A DNA stretch of 32,237 bases, taken from an uncultured Candidatus Melainabacteria bacterium (GTDB lineage Bacteria; Cyanobacteriota; Vampirovibrionia; Gastranaerophilales; Gastranaerophilaceae). The stretch spans positions 1 to 32,237 of the forward strand of contig CAKVND010000024.1 of assembly GCA_934777245.1 (NCBI GenBank), in the 5' to 3' direction. Position numbers and translations under genes: made by a program. Shown here one piece after another: positions 7,467 through 15,121 of the stretch; positions within the stretch are counted from its first letter, which is position 1; each line of letters opens with the position of its first letter. Below the pieces are notes generated by a model. That model saw nothing but the letters and a program-made list of their open reading frames with translations, made no database searches and had not been told where the DNA came from.

Positions 7467-8426
7467 TTAGTCATCAGCGTGGCCAGCTGTACCAAGAACG
7501 TCACGCATTTTGTGCATAACCATTTCTTTAACAGCAGTTCTACCAGGTCCCATGTATTCACGTGGGTCAAATTTTTCTGGATGTTCTACAAAGAATTCTC
7601 TGATTGTAGAAGTCATAGCTAATCTTAAGTCTGTATCGATGTTAATTTTAGCTACACCATGTTTAGAAGCGTAGTTAAGCATATCTTCTGGAACACCTTG
7701 AGCATCAGGTAAGTTACCGCCGTATTTGTTACATTTAGCAACGAATTCAGCAGGAACTGAAGATGAACCGTGAAGAACGATTGGGTAATCGCCGAAACCA
7801 GCTTCTTTCAAAGCATCTTTAATTTCTTTTAATCTATCGAAGTCTAATTTTGCTTCACCTTTGAATTTGTAAGCACCGTGAGAAGTACCGATAGCGATAG
7901 CTAGAGAATCGCAACCAGTTTGTTTAACGAATTCAACAGCTTCGTGAACGTTAGTGTATTTAGCATCTTTAGCATCAACGTTAACGTCATCTTCAACACC
8001 AGCAAGTTTACCAAGTTCAGCTTCAACTGAAACTCCTCTTTCGTGAGCGTATTCAACAACTTTTTTAGTTAAAGCTACGTTTTCTTCGAATGGGAATCTT
8101 GAACCGTCAATCATAACTGATGAGAAACCACCGTCGATACAAGCTTTACAAATTTCAAAATCTGCACCGTGGTCTAGGTGAAGAGCTATAGGAACTGTAG
8201 TTGTAGCAAGAGCTGCTTCTACTAATTTGATAAGGTAAGTTTGGTTAGCATATTTTCTAGCACCAGCTGAAACTTGAAGAATGATTGGTGATCTTGTTTC
8301 TTCTGCAGCTTCTGCAATACCTTGCAAAATTTCCATGTTGTTAACGTTGTAAGCACCGATAGCGTAACCGCCAGCTAATGCTTTTTTGAACATTTCGCCT
8401 GTTCCTACTAATTTTCTTTCACTCAT
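7467..8426 (-). CDS. fba: Fructose-bisphosphate aldolase, class II
   Basis: 319 aa. It cleaves fructose 1,6-bisphosphate to dihydroxyacetone phosphate and glyceraldehyde 3-phosphate (glycolysis/gluconeogenesis). Zinc and catalytic residues are visible: HLDHG (H83, D85, H86), VEAELG (E137), GTSHGAY (H183) and VLHGSSS (H219), followed by the INIDTDLR phosphate-binding motif. The long C-terminal form with YMGPGRTAV fits the class II long-type seen in Cyanobacteria and many anaerobes. The gene is monocistronic, with a GGAG Shine-Dalgarno and its own terminator. Codon choice (GCT, GAA, AAC, GTA) and GC content look more biased than its neighbours, as expected of a highly expressed gene. Confidence 0.97.
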   Translation of the reverse strand: MSERKLVGTGEMFKKALAGGYAIGAYNVNNMEILQGIAEAAEETRSPIILQVSAGARKYANQTYLIKLVEAALATTTVPIALHLDHGADFEICKACIDGGFSSVMIDGSRFPFEENVALTKKVVEYAHERGVSVEAELGKLAGVEDDVNVDAKDAKYTNVHEAVEFVKQTGCDSLAIAIGTSHGAYKFKGEAKLDFDRLKEIKDALKEAGFGDYPIVLHGSSSVPAEFVAKCNKYGGNLPDAQGVPEDMLNYASKHGVAKINIDTDLRLAMTSTIREFFVEHPEKFDPREYMGPGRTAVKEMVMHKMRDVLGTAGHADD

Positions 8427-8623
8427 GTGAGTTCTCCTTTTCTAACATTTGGAGCTTCTTGGAATTTCGCCCTTGTATAAGTTAAATCTTCTTCGAGCTC
8501 CCTATTTCTAAATAATTTTATATTGATTTATACCCTTGAAATTACTACAAAAAGGATAAAAAGTAAAGAGCAAAAGATTTGCGATTTGAAGTAAAAAATA
8601 TCTGAACAGGCACTTTTTTAATG

Positions 8624-8986
8624 TTATTTCATGTATTTTAACAAAACTTGAGTATTAACACTATTACCAGGATATTTGGACGGCAATGGCAAATAAGGTG
8701 CACCTGTTTTTACAGCGTTTAATACAGCTGCATTTGCATTTTGATTTGTAGAATTCACAATAAACGGTTCTGTTATTGTACCATTTTTAAGAACCCTAAA
8801 TTGAACAGTCACTTCATAATCTTCATTTGCTTTGTACGGTATCCAATTTTTATGAACAGCATTTGGTAAATATTCAAAATATTGATTTAAATTTTCGATA
8901 GGTTTTGTGTTTGTTTGAGAATTTGAAATTTCTCCTGCAAAAATTGGCAATGTAATAAATGATAATAAAATTAAAAATTTTTTCAT
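8624..8986 (-). CDS. Exported TonB/TolA C-terminal-domain protein
   Basis: 120 aa. An N-terminal signal peptide (about residues 1-17, ending IFA) is followed directly by a fold like the TonB/TolA C-terminal domain: YEVTVQFRVLKNGTITEPFIVNSS-like strand-helix pattern, then AAVLNAVKTGAPYLPLP, which is the typical family ending. There is no transmembrane anchor or Pro-rich spacer, so it is a small soluble periplasmic protein rather than an energy transducer. The start is supported by an extended -10 element six bases upstream on the minus strand; the mRNA is predicted leaderless. It diverges from the small ORF at 9001. Confidence 0.75.
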   Translation of the reverse strand: MKKFLILLSFITLPIFAGEISNSQTNTKPIENLNQYFEYLPNAVHKNWIPYKANEDYEVTVQFRVLKNGTITEPFIVNSTNQNANAAVLNAVKTGAPYLPLPSKYPGNSVNTQVLLKYMK

Positions 8987-8992
8987 ATTTAA

Positions 8993-9001
8993 ATTATATC
9001 A
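8993..9001 (-). promoter_or_regulatory. Extended -10 promoter of the TonB-C-like gene (predicted leaderless)
   Basis: TG-A-TATAAT on the minus strand (9001-8993), a consensus extended -10, with six bases (TTAAAT) before the ATG at 8986. The predicted +1 coincides with the start codon and no Shine-Dalgarno is present. The complement of its TGA overlaps the ATG at 9001 on the plus strand. Confidence 0.7.
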
Positions 9002-9270
9002 TGATTTTAATAGAAAAAGACAATGCTTCAAAAGCAAAAATTGCAACCGATTATGGTGAAACAGCTATAGAAAAAAGAGCTCTTTTAGCTAATACAAAAG
9101 ATAAATGTAAATCTTTCTGGAGAAAAATAACAGGAAGTTGGAACAAATCAGCGACAAGAAAAGCTGCTAATGAGGCTATTGATGCAGGTAATAATTTGTT
9201 AGAAAAAGTTGAAACTACGTCCAAAAATGAAGCAGAAATTATAAAAAAAATAAAAGTTGTTAAACAGTAA
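9001..9270 (+). CDS. Small basic protein of unknown function
   Basis: 89 aa from the ATG at 9001. An upstream in-frame ATG at 8959 would run through the divergent gene's start and promoter, so I reject it. The product is Lys- and Ala-rich and predicted helical, with a central KSFWRKITGSW segment and no signal peptide or recognised domain. No Shine-Dalgarno is seen. An AT-rich TTAAAT (8989-8994) six bases before the ATG could act as a -10 box. It lies upstream of rsmH, where mraZ often sits, but does not resemble MraZ. Confidence 0.5.
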   Translation: MILIEKDNASKAKIATDYGETAIEKRALLANTKDKCKSFWRKITGSWNKSATRKAANEAIDAGNNLLEKVETTSKNEAEIIKKIKVVKQ

Positions 9271-9278
9271 TGTGCTTT

Positions 9279-9308
9279 TTGTGAAAGATTAAACTTCTAT
9301 GCTATAAT
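9279..9308 (+). promoter_or_regulatory. Promoter of the rsmH-ftsL-ldpA operon
   Basis: Extended -10 TG-C-TATAAT at 9300-9308 with a possible -35 TTGTGA at 9279-9284 (18-bp spacer). Expected +1 near 9315, leaving a short leader. A GGGAGA Shine-Dalgarno at 9315-9320 precedes the ATG at 9326. Confidence 0.75.
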
Positions 9309-9325
9309 CGTCTAGGGAGATTACA

Positions 9326-10252
9326 ATGGACGATTTTAAACACTATACTGTTATGTTAAATGAAGCGGTTGACGCATTAGAGTGTCAAGACGGTAAAATA
9401 TATGTAGATTGTACGTTAGGTGGTGGCGGTCACAGTGAATTGATTTTAAAAAGAATTTCACCAAACGGCAAATTGGTATCTTTTGACATCGATGACGAAG
9501 CAATTCATCACGCTTCGGAGCGTTTAAAAGATTGCAAAAATCTTACAATTGTAAAATCTTCTTATACTAATATTAAACAAGAATTAAAAAAACTTGGTAT
9601 CGAAAAGATTACCGGCGGGGTAATTCTGGATTTGGGCGCATCTTATCATCAATTAACCAAAAGAGAACGTGGTTTTTCATTTTCAAAAGACGCTCCGCTC
9701 GATATGAGATTCAATATGGATGCAGATTTTAGTGCTTATGATGTTGTCAATAAGTATTCAGAAAATGATTTAGTAAAAATTTTTAGTGAGTATGGCGAAG
9801 AAAGATTTTCAAAAAGAATTGCTAAAGCAATTGTCGAAAAACGCCGTGTTGAGCCGATTAAAACTACAAAAGAACTCGCTGATTTAATAGTTAACTCTAC
9901 TCCGCATATTAATTCTCGTATACATCCCGCCACCAGAGTGTTTCAGGCTATAAGAATTGAAGTAAATAATGAGTTAAAAAATGTTAACATAGTATTGCAT
10001 GATATTCTAGATTTGTTAGATAATGGAGCTATAGTTTCGGTAATAAGTTTTCATTCTTTAGAAGATAGAATAGTAAAACAAATCTTTAAGTTTGAAAGCC
10101 AAAAATGCAGATGTAATGAAATGATTTGCAAATGCGAACCGCCAAAAATTGAACTTGTAAACAGAAAACCAATTATGGCGAGCGAAAAGGAGATTTTGGA
10201 AAATCCACCATCACGAAGTGCTAAATTAAGAGTTGTGCGCGCTATTCGTTGA
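9326..10252 (+). CDS. rsmH: 16S rRNA (cytosine(1402)-N(4))-methyltransferase
   Basis: 308 aa. RsmH (MraW) methylates N4 of C1402 in the 16S rRNA P site using SAM. Visible are the start HYTVMLNEAVDAL, the SAM-binding CTLGGGGHSELIL, the ILDLGASYHQL and RGFSFSKDAPLDMRFN family motifs, the inserted domain with RIHPATRVFQAIRIEVNNEL, and FHSLEDRIVKQIF. RsmH genes usually open the division and cell wall (dcw) cluster. Here the gene is followed 33 nt later by an FtsL-like gene and then ldpA, without ftsI or mur genes. The length is normal. Confidence 0.96.
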   Translation: MDDFKHYTVMLNEAVDALECQDGKIYVDCTLGGGGHSELILKRISPNGKLVSFDIDDEAIHHASERLKDCKNLTIVKSSYTNIKQELKKLGIEKITGGVILDLGASYHQLTKRERGFSFSKDAPLDMRFNMDADFSAYDVVNKYSENDLVKIFSEYGEERFSKRIAKAIVEKRRVEPIKTTKELADLIVNSTPHINSRIHPATRVFQAIRIEVNNELKNVNIVLHDILDLLDNGAIVSVISFHSLEDRIVKQIFKFESQKCRCNEMICKCEPPKIELVNRKPIMASEKEILENPPSRSAKLRVVRAIR

Positions 10253-10285
10253 GGGTAGTTTTGGGAGTAGAGGAGATAAAAGACT

Positions 10286-10816
10286 TTGGTTTCAGCTTTA
10301 AAAATCAACAACAAATCAAACAAAGGATTAGATAGCTTTATTAAAAAACTTTCGGGTGAAACTACAAAAGAATATGAAATTAAAGAACAAGAAAAAAAAT
10401 CTTTTGTAGATAAATCTATTCAAAATTTAGCTGTTAATAGTATAATAGAAGGGTACTTTCCAAAGGAGAATTTCGTAAGAGATATGGCAATTAAACGAGT
10501 AAATAAAACTTTATGCGTGATTTTGAGCCTTTTAATAGGAGTTGTAATTGTAAGTTATTACTTTGTTATATCTTGCGAAATGAAGCTAAATAATTTGAGC
10601 AGAGAAACTATTGTATTGAATAATGATAATGAAGAGTTGCAAAATAAGTTAGATAGTTTAAAATCTTTCAATAATGTTGATAAAACATTGCAACAAAATA
10701 ATATGCTTCAAAGAGCAGGTCAAGTAATTGAAACTCAAGAAGTAACTGTTGACCCTAATTTAGCTTCAAAACAAACTTCTAATAAAAAGATTTTTAATTA
10801 CGCAATAGGATTTTAG
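10286..10816 (+). CDS. FtsL-like bitopic membrane protein
   Basis: 176 aa with a TTG start, supported by AGGAG at 10271-10275 (about 10 nt spacing). The architecture is an N-terminal cytoplasmic part (about 1-72), one hydrophobic transmembrane segment (about 75-95), then a heptad-like Leu/Asn/Glu-rich stretch (about 98-130). This matches septal FtsL/DivIC proteins, which join FtsB and FtsQ in the divisome. Sequence similarity is weak as usual for FtsL; the assignment rests on topology and on position directly after rsmH. The cytoplasmic tail is longer than in typical FtsL. The stop is directly followed by the ldpA ATG with no gap. Confidence 0.6.
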   Translation: MVSALKINNKSNKGLDSFIKKLSGETTKEYEIKEQEKKSFVDKSIQNLAVNSIIEGYFPKENFVRDMAIKRVNKTLCVILSLLIGVVIVSYYFVISCEMKLNNLSRETIVLNNDNEELQNKLDSLKSFNNVDKTLQQNNMLQRAGQVIETQEVTVDPNLASKQTSNKKIFNYAIGF

Positions 10817-11731
10817 ATGTTCAAACTTGTTTGCGGAGCCGGTAATGAAGATTGCGAAAGCGTAAAACGATTAGTTTATATTTACGCAAAAGCCGGTTGT
10901 CGTTTTTTTGATTTATCAGCAAGAAAAGAAATTCTAGAGAGCGCAAAAGAAGCGTTAAAGTTTGCAAATGTTGATGATGCAATGCTTTGCGTAAGCGTTG
11001 GAATTAAAGGCGATCCGCATATTACAAAAGCTAAAATTAATGAGTCAAAGTGTATAAAATGTGGAAATTGTTTTAGAAATTGTCCTAATGATGCGATTTA
11101 TTCATCAATAATAATTGATGAAAAAAAATGTATTGGTTGCGGCAGTTGCTTGAAAAAATGCCCGACTGGTGCAATTTCAATGTTCGATAAGGATGTTAAT
11201 GTCAAAGAAATTTCGCCTTATATGGTAAAAAACGGAGTTGAGGTTCTTGAGCTACATATAATGGGGCATGATAAAAAAGATTTGGATAATAAATGGAGTG
11301 TGATAAATGAGTGTAAACCAAAATTTGCTTCGATTTGCATAGATAGAGAAAATTTTGGGAATAAAGAAGCACTTGATAGAATCCGTGAGATGATAAATTT
11401 TCGTGCGCCTTACACGACAATAATTCAAGCAGACGGAATTCCGATGAGTGGAGCGGATGATACTTACAAAACGACTTTACAAGCTGTTGCTATGGCAGAA
11501 ATTATACAAAATGCGAATTTACCTGTTCATATAATTATTTCAGGTGGTACAAACTCAAAAACTGCAACTCTAGCAAAACTTTGTGACATAAATTATTGGG
11601 GAATTGCGGTTGGTTCTTGGGCTAGAAAGATTGTAAAAGAACAAATTAATGCAAAAGATTTTTGGACGAATGAAAAAATACAACATTTAGCAATTAGTAT
11701 TGCTAAAAAATTAATTACAGAGTGTGAATAA
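10817..11731 (+). CDS. ldpA: LdpA-like iron-sulfur protein (cyanobacterial light-dependent-period family)
   Basis: 304 aa. The N terminus (FKLVCGAG, then an Ala-rich helix and CRFFDLSA) matches cyanobacterial LdpA, followed by two complete 4Fe-4S ferredoxin motifs: C79-x2-C82-x2-C85-x3-C89-P and C105-x2-C108-x2-C111-x3-C115-P. The C-terminal half is a TIM-barrel-like domain with IQADGIPMSGADD and HIIISGGTN. In Synechococcus LdpA binds redox-active Fe-S clusters and quinones and tunes the Kai clock. Here it abuts the FtsL-like gene (start codon directly after the TAG) in the rsmH operon, so translation is coupled. No kai gene is in the window, so a more general redox role is likely. Good confidence in the family, less in orthology. 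Confidence 0.75.
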   Translation: MFKLVCGAGNEDCESVKRLVYIYAKAGCRFFDLSARKEILESAKEALKFANVDDAMLCVSVGIKGDPHITKAKINESKCIKCGNCFRNCPNDAIYSSIIIDEKKCIGCGSCLKKCPTGAISMFDKDVNVKEISPYMVKNGVEVLELHIMGHDKKDLDNKWSVINECKPKFASICIDRENFGNKEALDRIREMINFRAPYTTIIQADGIPMSGADDTYKTTLQAVAMAEIIQNANLPVHIIISGGTNSKTATLAKLCDINYWGIAVGSWARKIVKEQINAKDFWTNEKIQHLAISIAKKLITECE

Positions 11732-11733
11732 AA

Positions 11734-11770
11734 TTTTTTAAAGTTCGAGCAATGCTCGAACTTTAAAAAA
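11734..11770. terminator. Bidirectional terminator after ldpA
   Basis: TTTTTTAAAGTTCGAGC (11734-11750), loop AAT, GCTCGAACTTTAAAAAA (11754-11770): a 17-bp stem with T/A tracts built in, serving both the ldpA operon and the converging minus-strand gene. Confidence 0.92.
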
Positions 11771-11771
11771 A

Positions 11772-12449
11772 TTAGTAAACTGGAATATCAATCGGGTTAA
11801 CGAGTTTTACGGTTAAAACATCGCCTTTATTGATATAAACATCTTTTCCTTTTCTGAACATATCAGCAATACCGTCGCCTACCCAATAACAAGCTCCTCC
11901 AAAAAATCCTCCAACAGCGCAAATAGGAGTGGTAAGGTATTGAATTCCTGGGGCAGATTCTCCTGCTTTTAATCCGTAATTTGTAGAGTTTTTAGTTATT
12001 TCAACAGCTTTTTCATAGTTTTGTTGTACAGCTTCGCCATAGCCTAAGTTTTTATACAAAGAACCATCGTAATATATTTTGTCAAATTGACAAACAGCTA
12101 AATCAAGCGGAATTTGTCTGCCATTTGGAGTCACTACGTGGTCAAAATCTAAATATAACTTAGCGCCACGTGAAAATCTTTTTGCAGTATTAACTTTATC
12201 GACACTTCCTCTTACAACTGAACCGGAAGGTAAAATAACGTTTGAGCCGGTTGTTAATTCGCTTTTTAATGTTGCAACAAATGAATCACCTTCGCATCCG
12301 GAAAATGTGCTTATAGGTTGCAAAAATTCTAATTGAAATATTGTGCCGGCAGGAATTCTTTTTGTTTTAGCATCAGCCTTAAAAGCTCCTGCAAAAGCTG
12401 AATTAGATACAAAAATCATTGCGATTAATATGGTTAATAATTTTTTCAT
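11772..12449 (-). CDS. Exported protein with a VirB10/TrbI-like beta domain, function unknown
   Basis: 225 aa. A clear signal peptide (about 1-20, SNSAFA|GAF) is followed by PAGTIFQLEFLQPIST, VILPSGSVVRGSV and GAKLYLDFDHVVTPNG. That pattern (an initial 'inducible ligand cap' strand, then a P-x-GS and a G-x-L-x-xxFD segment) resembles the beta-barrel domain of TrbI/VirB10 and related envelope proteins, but no secretion genes are nearby, so I give no function. A small Gly/Cys-rich hydrophobic patch (CAVGGFFGGACYWVG) lies near residue 180. It has its own AAAGGAG Shine-Dalgarno, 45 nt after purA on the same strand, and ends at the shared terminator. Confidence 0.7.
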   Translation of the reverse strand: MKKLLTILIAMIFVSNSAFAGAFKADAKTKRIPAGTIFQLEFLQPISTFSGCEGDSFVATLKSELTTGSNVILPSGSVVRGSVDKVNTAKRFSRGAKLYLDFDHVVTPNGRQIPLDLAVCQFDKIYYDGSLYKNLGYGEAVQQNYEKAVEITKNSTNYGLKAGESAPGIQYLTTPICAVGGFFGGACYWVGDGIADMFRKGKDVYINKGDVLTVKLVNPIDIPVY

Positions 12450-12493
12450 GTTTTTCTCCTTTGTACTTAAACCCGATTTTATAAGAATGGAAA

Positions 12494-13768
12494 TTATACA
12501 AAAATAGTTTGTTCTCTATCAGGGCCTACGCTAATTATTCCAATAGGCGCACCGATTAAATCCTCAACTTTTGCAATATATTTTTTTGCATTTTCAGGCA
12601 AATCTTCATATTTTCTTATATCGCTCAACGATGTTTTCCATCCTGGCATTGTTTCATAAATTGGTTCTAAATACTTATGAATAAATACATCCGTAGGATA
12701 TGAAGTGTAAACCTTATCATTTCTGCAATCTTTGTAAGCTGTACAAATTTTGATTTCGTCAAAATTATCAAATACGTCAATTTTAGTTAGCGCAACTTTC
12801 GTAATTCCGCCAACAAGTACTGCGTATTTCATAATTACAGAATCAAACCAGCCGCATCTTCTTGGACGTCCTGTTGTTACACCAAATTCGTGTCCTATAT
12901 CTTGAATGCGTTTTCCAGTCTCATCCGTAAGTTCACTTACAAAAGGCCCTTCGCCAACTCTTGTTACGTAAGCTTTTGAAACACCTATAACTTCGTTAAT
13001 CATAGATGGTCCATACCCACTACCTGTTGCTGCGCCTCCTCCAATTGGATTTGAACTTGTTACAAACGGATATGTTCCATAATCTATATCAAGCATAACG
13101 CCTTGTGCGCCTTCATAAAGAACCGTTTTGTCTTTGTATCTGTTAAGCATATCTTGCCAATCAAAAGCAACATAAGGTTTAAATAATTCTGCATAAGTTC
13201 CACACAAAGACATGATGCAATCTTTTGTGTATTCTTCCAAACCGTAAACCTTTTTAAGCATTTTATTCTTAATAGGAAGAATCATGTCTAATTTTTCACT
13301 TAAAGCTTCATAAGAATATAAATCTTGAATTTTCAAGCCGATTCTAGCCATTTTATCCGTGTAAGTAGGTCCGATACCTTTTTTGGTTGTACCAATTTTA
13401 CCTTTACCGGCAGTTGATTCACAATAACCGTCAATTTCAATATGGTAAGGCATCGTAATAGAAGCAAGTGGAGATATTTTAAGATTCTTGAAGTTAACAC
13501 CTTCGGCTTTAAGCTCTTCGACTTCTTTCTTAAAAGATTCAGGATGAATAACAGTACCTGCGCCGATAAAGCAAACGGCTTTGTCATACAAAATGCCGGA
13601 TGGGATTAAATGGAATTTATAGGTTTTGCCATTTGCAACAACAGTATGTCCTGCATTACAGCCACCTTGATAACGGATAATTAAATCTGCTTTTTGAGCA
13701 AGCAAATCTGTAATCTTAGCTTTTCCTTCATCTCCCCATTGAGCGCCAATCACCACTGTATTATTCAT
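12494..13768 (-). CDS. purA: Adenylosuccinate synthetase
   Basis: 424 aa. It converts IMP and aspartate to adenylosuccinate with GTP. Motifs are QWGDEGKAKITDLL (D13, K16), RYQGGCNAGHTVV with catalytic H41, GTTKKGIGPTYTDK, YEGAQGVMLDIDYGTYPFVTSSNP, GEGPFVSEL, GRPRRCGWFD, and the C-terminal GPDREQTI. The glycine-rich loop reads GDEGKAK, where the canonical loop is GDEGKGK, a substitution worth checking. A GGAG Shine-Dalgarno precedes the ATG. It follows the four-Cys miniprotein by 86 nt, in a gap holding GGAGCG/CGCTCC inverted repeats. Confidence 0.96.
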   Translation of the reverse strand: MNNTVVIGAQWGDEGKAKITDLLAQKADLIIRYQGGCNAGHTVVANGKTYKFHLIPSGILYDKAVCFIGAGTVIHPESFKKEVEELKAEGVNFKNLKISPLASITMPYHIEIDGYCESTAGKGKIGTTKKGIGPTYTDKMARIGLKIQDLYSYEALSEKLDMILPIKNKMLKKVYGLEEYTKDCIMSLCGTYAELFKPYVAFDWQDMLNRYKDKTVLYEGAQGVMLDIDYGTYPFVTSSNPIGGGAATGSGYGPSMINEVIGVSKAYVTRVGEGPFVSELTDETGKRIQDIGHEFGVTTGRPRRCGWFDSVIMKYAVLVGGITKVALTKIDVFDNFDEIKICTAYKDCRNDKVYTSYPTDVFIHKYLEPIYETMPGWKTSLSDIRKYEDLPENAKKYIAKVEDLIGAPIGIISVGPDREQTIFV

Positions 13769-13854
13769 CTTTATTCTCCCATTACAAAAGGAGCGTTTCT
13801 GAAAAAACTCCGCTCCCTCACCTCTCCCGCAGAGCGAGGAATTTAAATCTATTG

Positions 13855-14064
13855 TTAACCGTTGTTATGTTGTGCTTGTCTTGCTTTTGCTTGTTTAGCT
13901 TGAACATCCAACATAGAATTATGCGCCATCATGTAAACAGAGCAAATTTTATAATTTTTCAAATACCATGCACAATTTTCTTGCATACAAACAATTTCAA
14001 CCTGTGAGCCAACGCTCATAAGTGGGCATAAAGGTATTGATTTTTCTTGATCACGAGGTGCCAT
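13855..14064 (-). CDS. Four-cysteine miniprotein, function unknown
   Basis: 69 aa. Cysteines at 13, 26, 31 and 41 are arranged as CPLMS...VCMQENCAWY...CSVY. The pattern suggests one zinc or iron-sulfur site; I have seen similar short CAWY-type proteins as uncharacterised ORFs, but know no function. The rest is polar, with a Lys/Gln/Ala-rich tail. A strong AAGGAG Shine-Dalgarno lies about 8 nt before the ATG. It begins 14 nt after the nfnA-like gene on the same strand, so it is likely co-transcribed and could be an accessory of that flavoprotein; this last step is inference. Confidence 0.75.
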   Translation of the reverse strand: MAPRDQEKSIPLCPLMSVGSQVEIVCMQENCAWYLKNYKICSVYMMAHNSMLDVQAKQAKARQAQHNNG

Positions 14065-14078
14065 TTCTATCTCCTTTT

Positions 14079-14915
14079 TTATTTAGCCATTTTTAATAAA
14101 TTACAATTTTCTGAACGCTTGCGTTCTTGGTCTTTATAAATCTTTGTTCTGTTGATAACTTCATCAAAATCGATTTTGTGAGCGTCAAAATCCGGCCCGT
14201 CAACACATGCAAACTTAGTTTCGCCACCAACAGTAACTCTGCAAGCTCCGCACATGCCGGTTCCGTCAACCATAATCGGATTCATACTTGCTTCGGTATA
14301 AATTTCTTTATCACGAGTTAAATTTGCAACAGCTCTCATCATTGGCATTGGACCAACAGCAATTGCATAATCAACTTTTTCTTGATTCATTATGCGTTCT
14401 AAAACTTGCGTTACAAAACCCTTTTCGCCTAATGTTCCATCGTCTGTTGTGATAAATAATTCTGTACATGCATCTTTCATTTTATCTTGCCAGAAAATCA
14501 AATCTTTGTTTCTAGCACCCATAATCATGTAAACTTTGTTTCCTGCTTCTTTAAAAGCTTTTGCTATTAAATAGCATGGAGCTGCTCCGTAACCGCCTGC
14601 TAAGCAAACAACAGTTCCATATTTTTTTATATGAGTAGGCTGTCCAAGAGGGCCTACAATATCAACAAGCTCATCTCCAACTTCAAGAGTTGCAAGTTTT
14701 TTTGTCGAATAACCAACAGCCATAAATACAAGAGTCAAAGCGCCGGTTTCTTTATTAACATCTGCGATTGTAAGAGGTACTCTTTCACCATCTTCTTCCG
14801 CTCTGAAAATTATGAATTGACCGGCTTTTGCATTTCTCACTACATAAGGTGCCTCAACCGTAATTTCAAATTGATTCGGACAAAGCTCTTTCTTTGATAA
14901 TATTTTGTAACCCAT
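14079..14915 (-). CDS. Ferredoxin-NADP+ reductase alpha-subunit-like flavoprotein (NfnA/SudB family)
   Basis: 278 aa. It has an FAD-binding barrel with RVPLTIAD (45-52), an NAD(P)-binding domain with AGGYGAAPCYLIAKAF (106-121), the TTDDGTLGEKG segment, VDYAIAVGPMPMM, and a C-terminal [2Fe-2S] region with C222, C225 and C237 (GTGMCGACRVTV, FACVDGP). This is the small subunit type of NADH-dependent ferredoxin:NADP oxidoreductase (NfnAB) or sulfide dehydrogenase, also close to PyrK of dihydroorotate dehydrogenase. The partner large subunit (GltA-like NfnB) would normally follow; here the next genes are a miniprotein and purA, so it is encoded elsewhere, lost or replaced. A GAGGAG Shine-Dalgarno and an upstream TG-A-TATGAT box precede it. 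Confidence 0.88.
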   Translation of the reverse strand: MGYKILSKKELCPNQFEITVEAPYVVRNAKAGQFIIFRAEEDGERVPLTIADVNKETGALTLVFMAVGYSTKKLATLEVGDELVDIVGPLGQPTHIKKYGTVVCLAGGYGAAPCYLIAKAFKEAGNKVYMIMGARNKDLIFWQDKMKDACTELFITTDDGTLGEKGFVTQVLERIMNQEKVDYAIAVGPMPMMRAVANLTRDKEIYTEASMNPIMVDGTGMCGACRVTVGGETKFACVDGPDFDAHKIDFDEVINRTKIYKDQERKRSENCNLLKMAK

Positions 14916-15106
14916 TTCTTTAGCTCCTCTTTACGGTGATATCATATCACAAATATCTTGTATGCTCAATATGTAATTTGTATTTTACACTTTAGCACAA
15001 TGATTATTTCGATCTTTAGAATATTAATACCGCTGAAATTTACGTTAAATTGAACAATGTTCACAGTGTGCCTGTCGTTTAATTTAAAGTAATGTAAAAC
15101 TATTTA

Positions 15107-15115
15107 TGATAAAAT
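15107..15115 (+). promoter_or_regulatory. Extended -10 promoter of rarA (predicted leaderless)
   Basis: TG-A-TAAAAT at 15107-15115 with six bases before the ATG at 15122, placing the expected +1 on the start codon. No Shine-Dalgarno. Confidence 0.68.
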
Positions 15116-15121
15116 ATTGTT

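Noticed and set aside
8959..9000. Longer N terminus for the 89-aa ORF
   Set aside because: It would run through the start codon and promoter of the divergent TonB-C-like gene.
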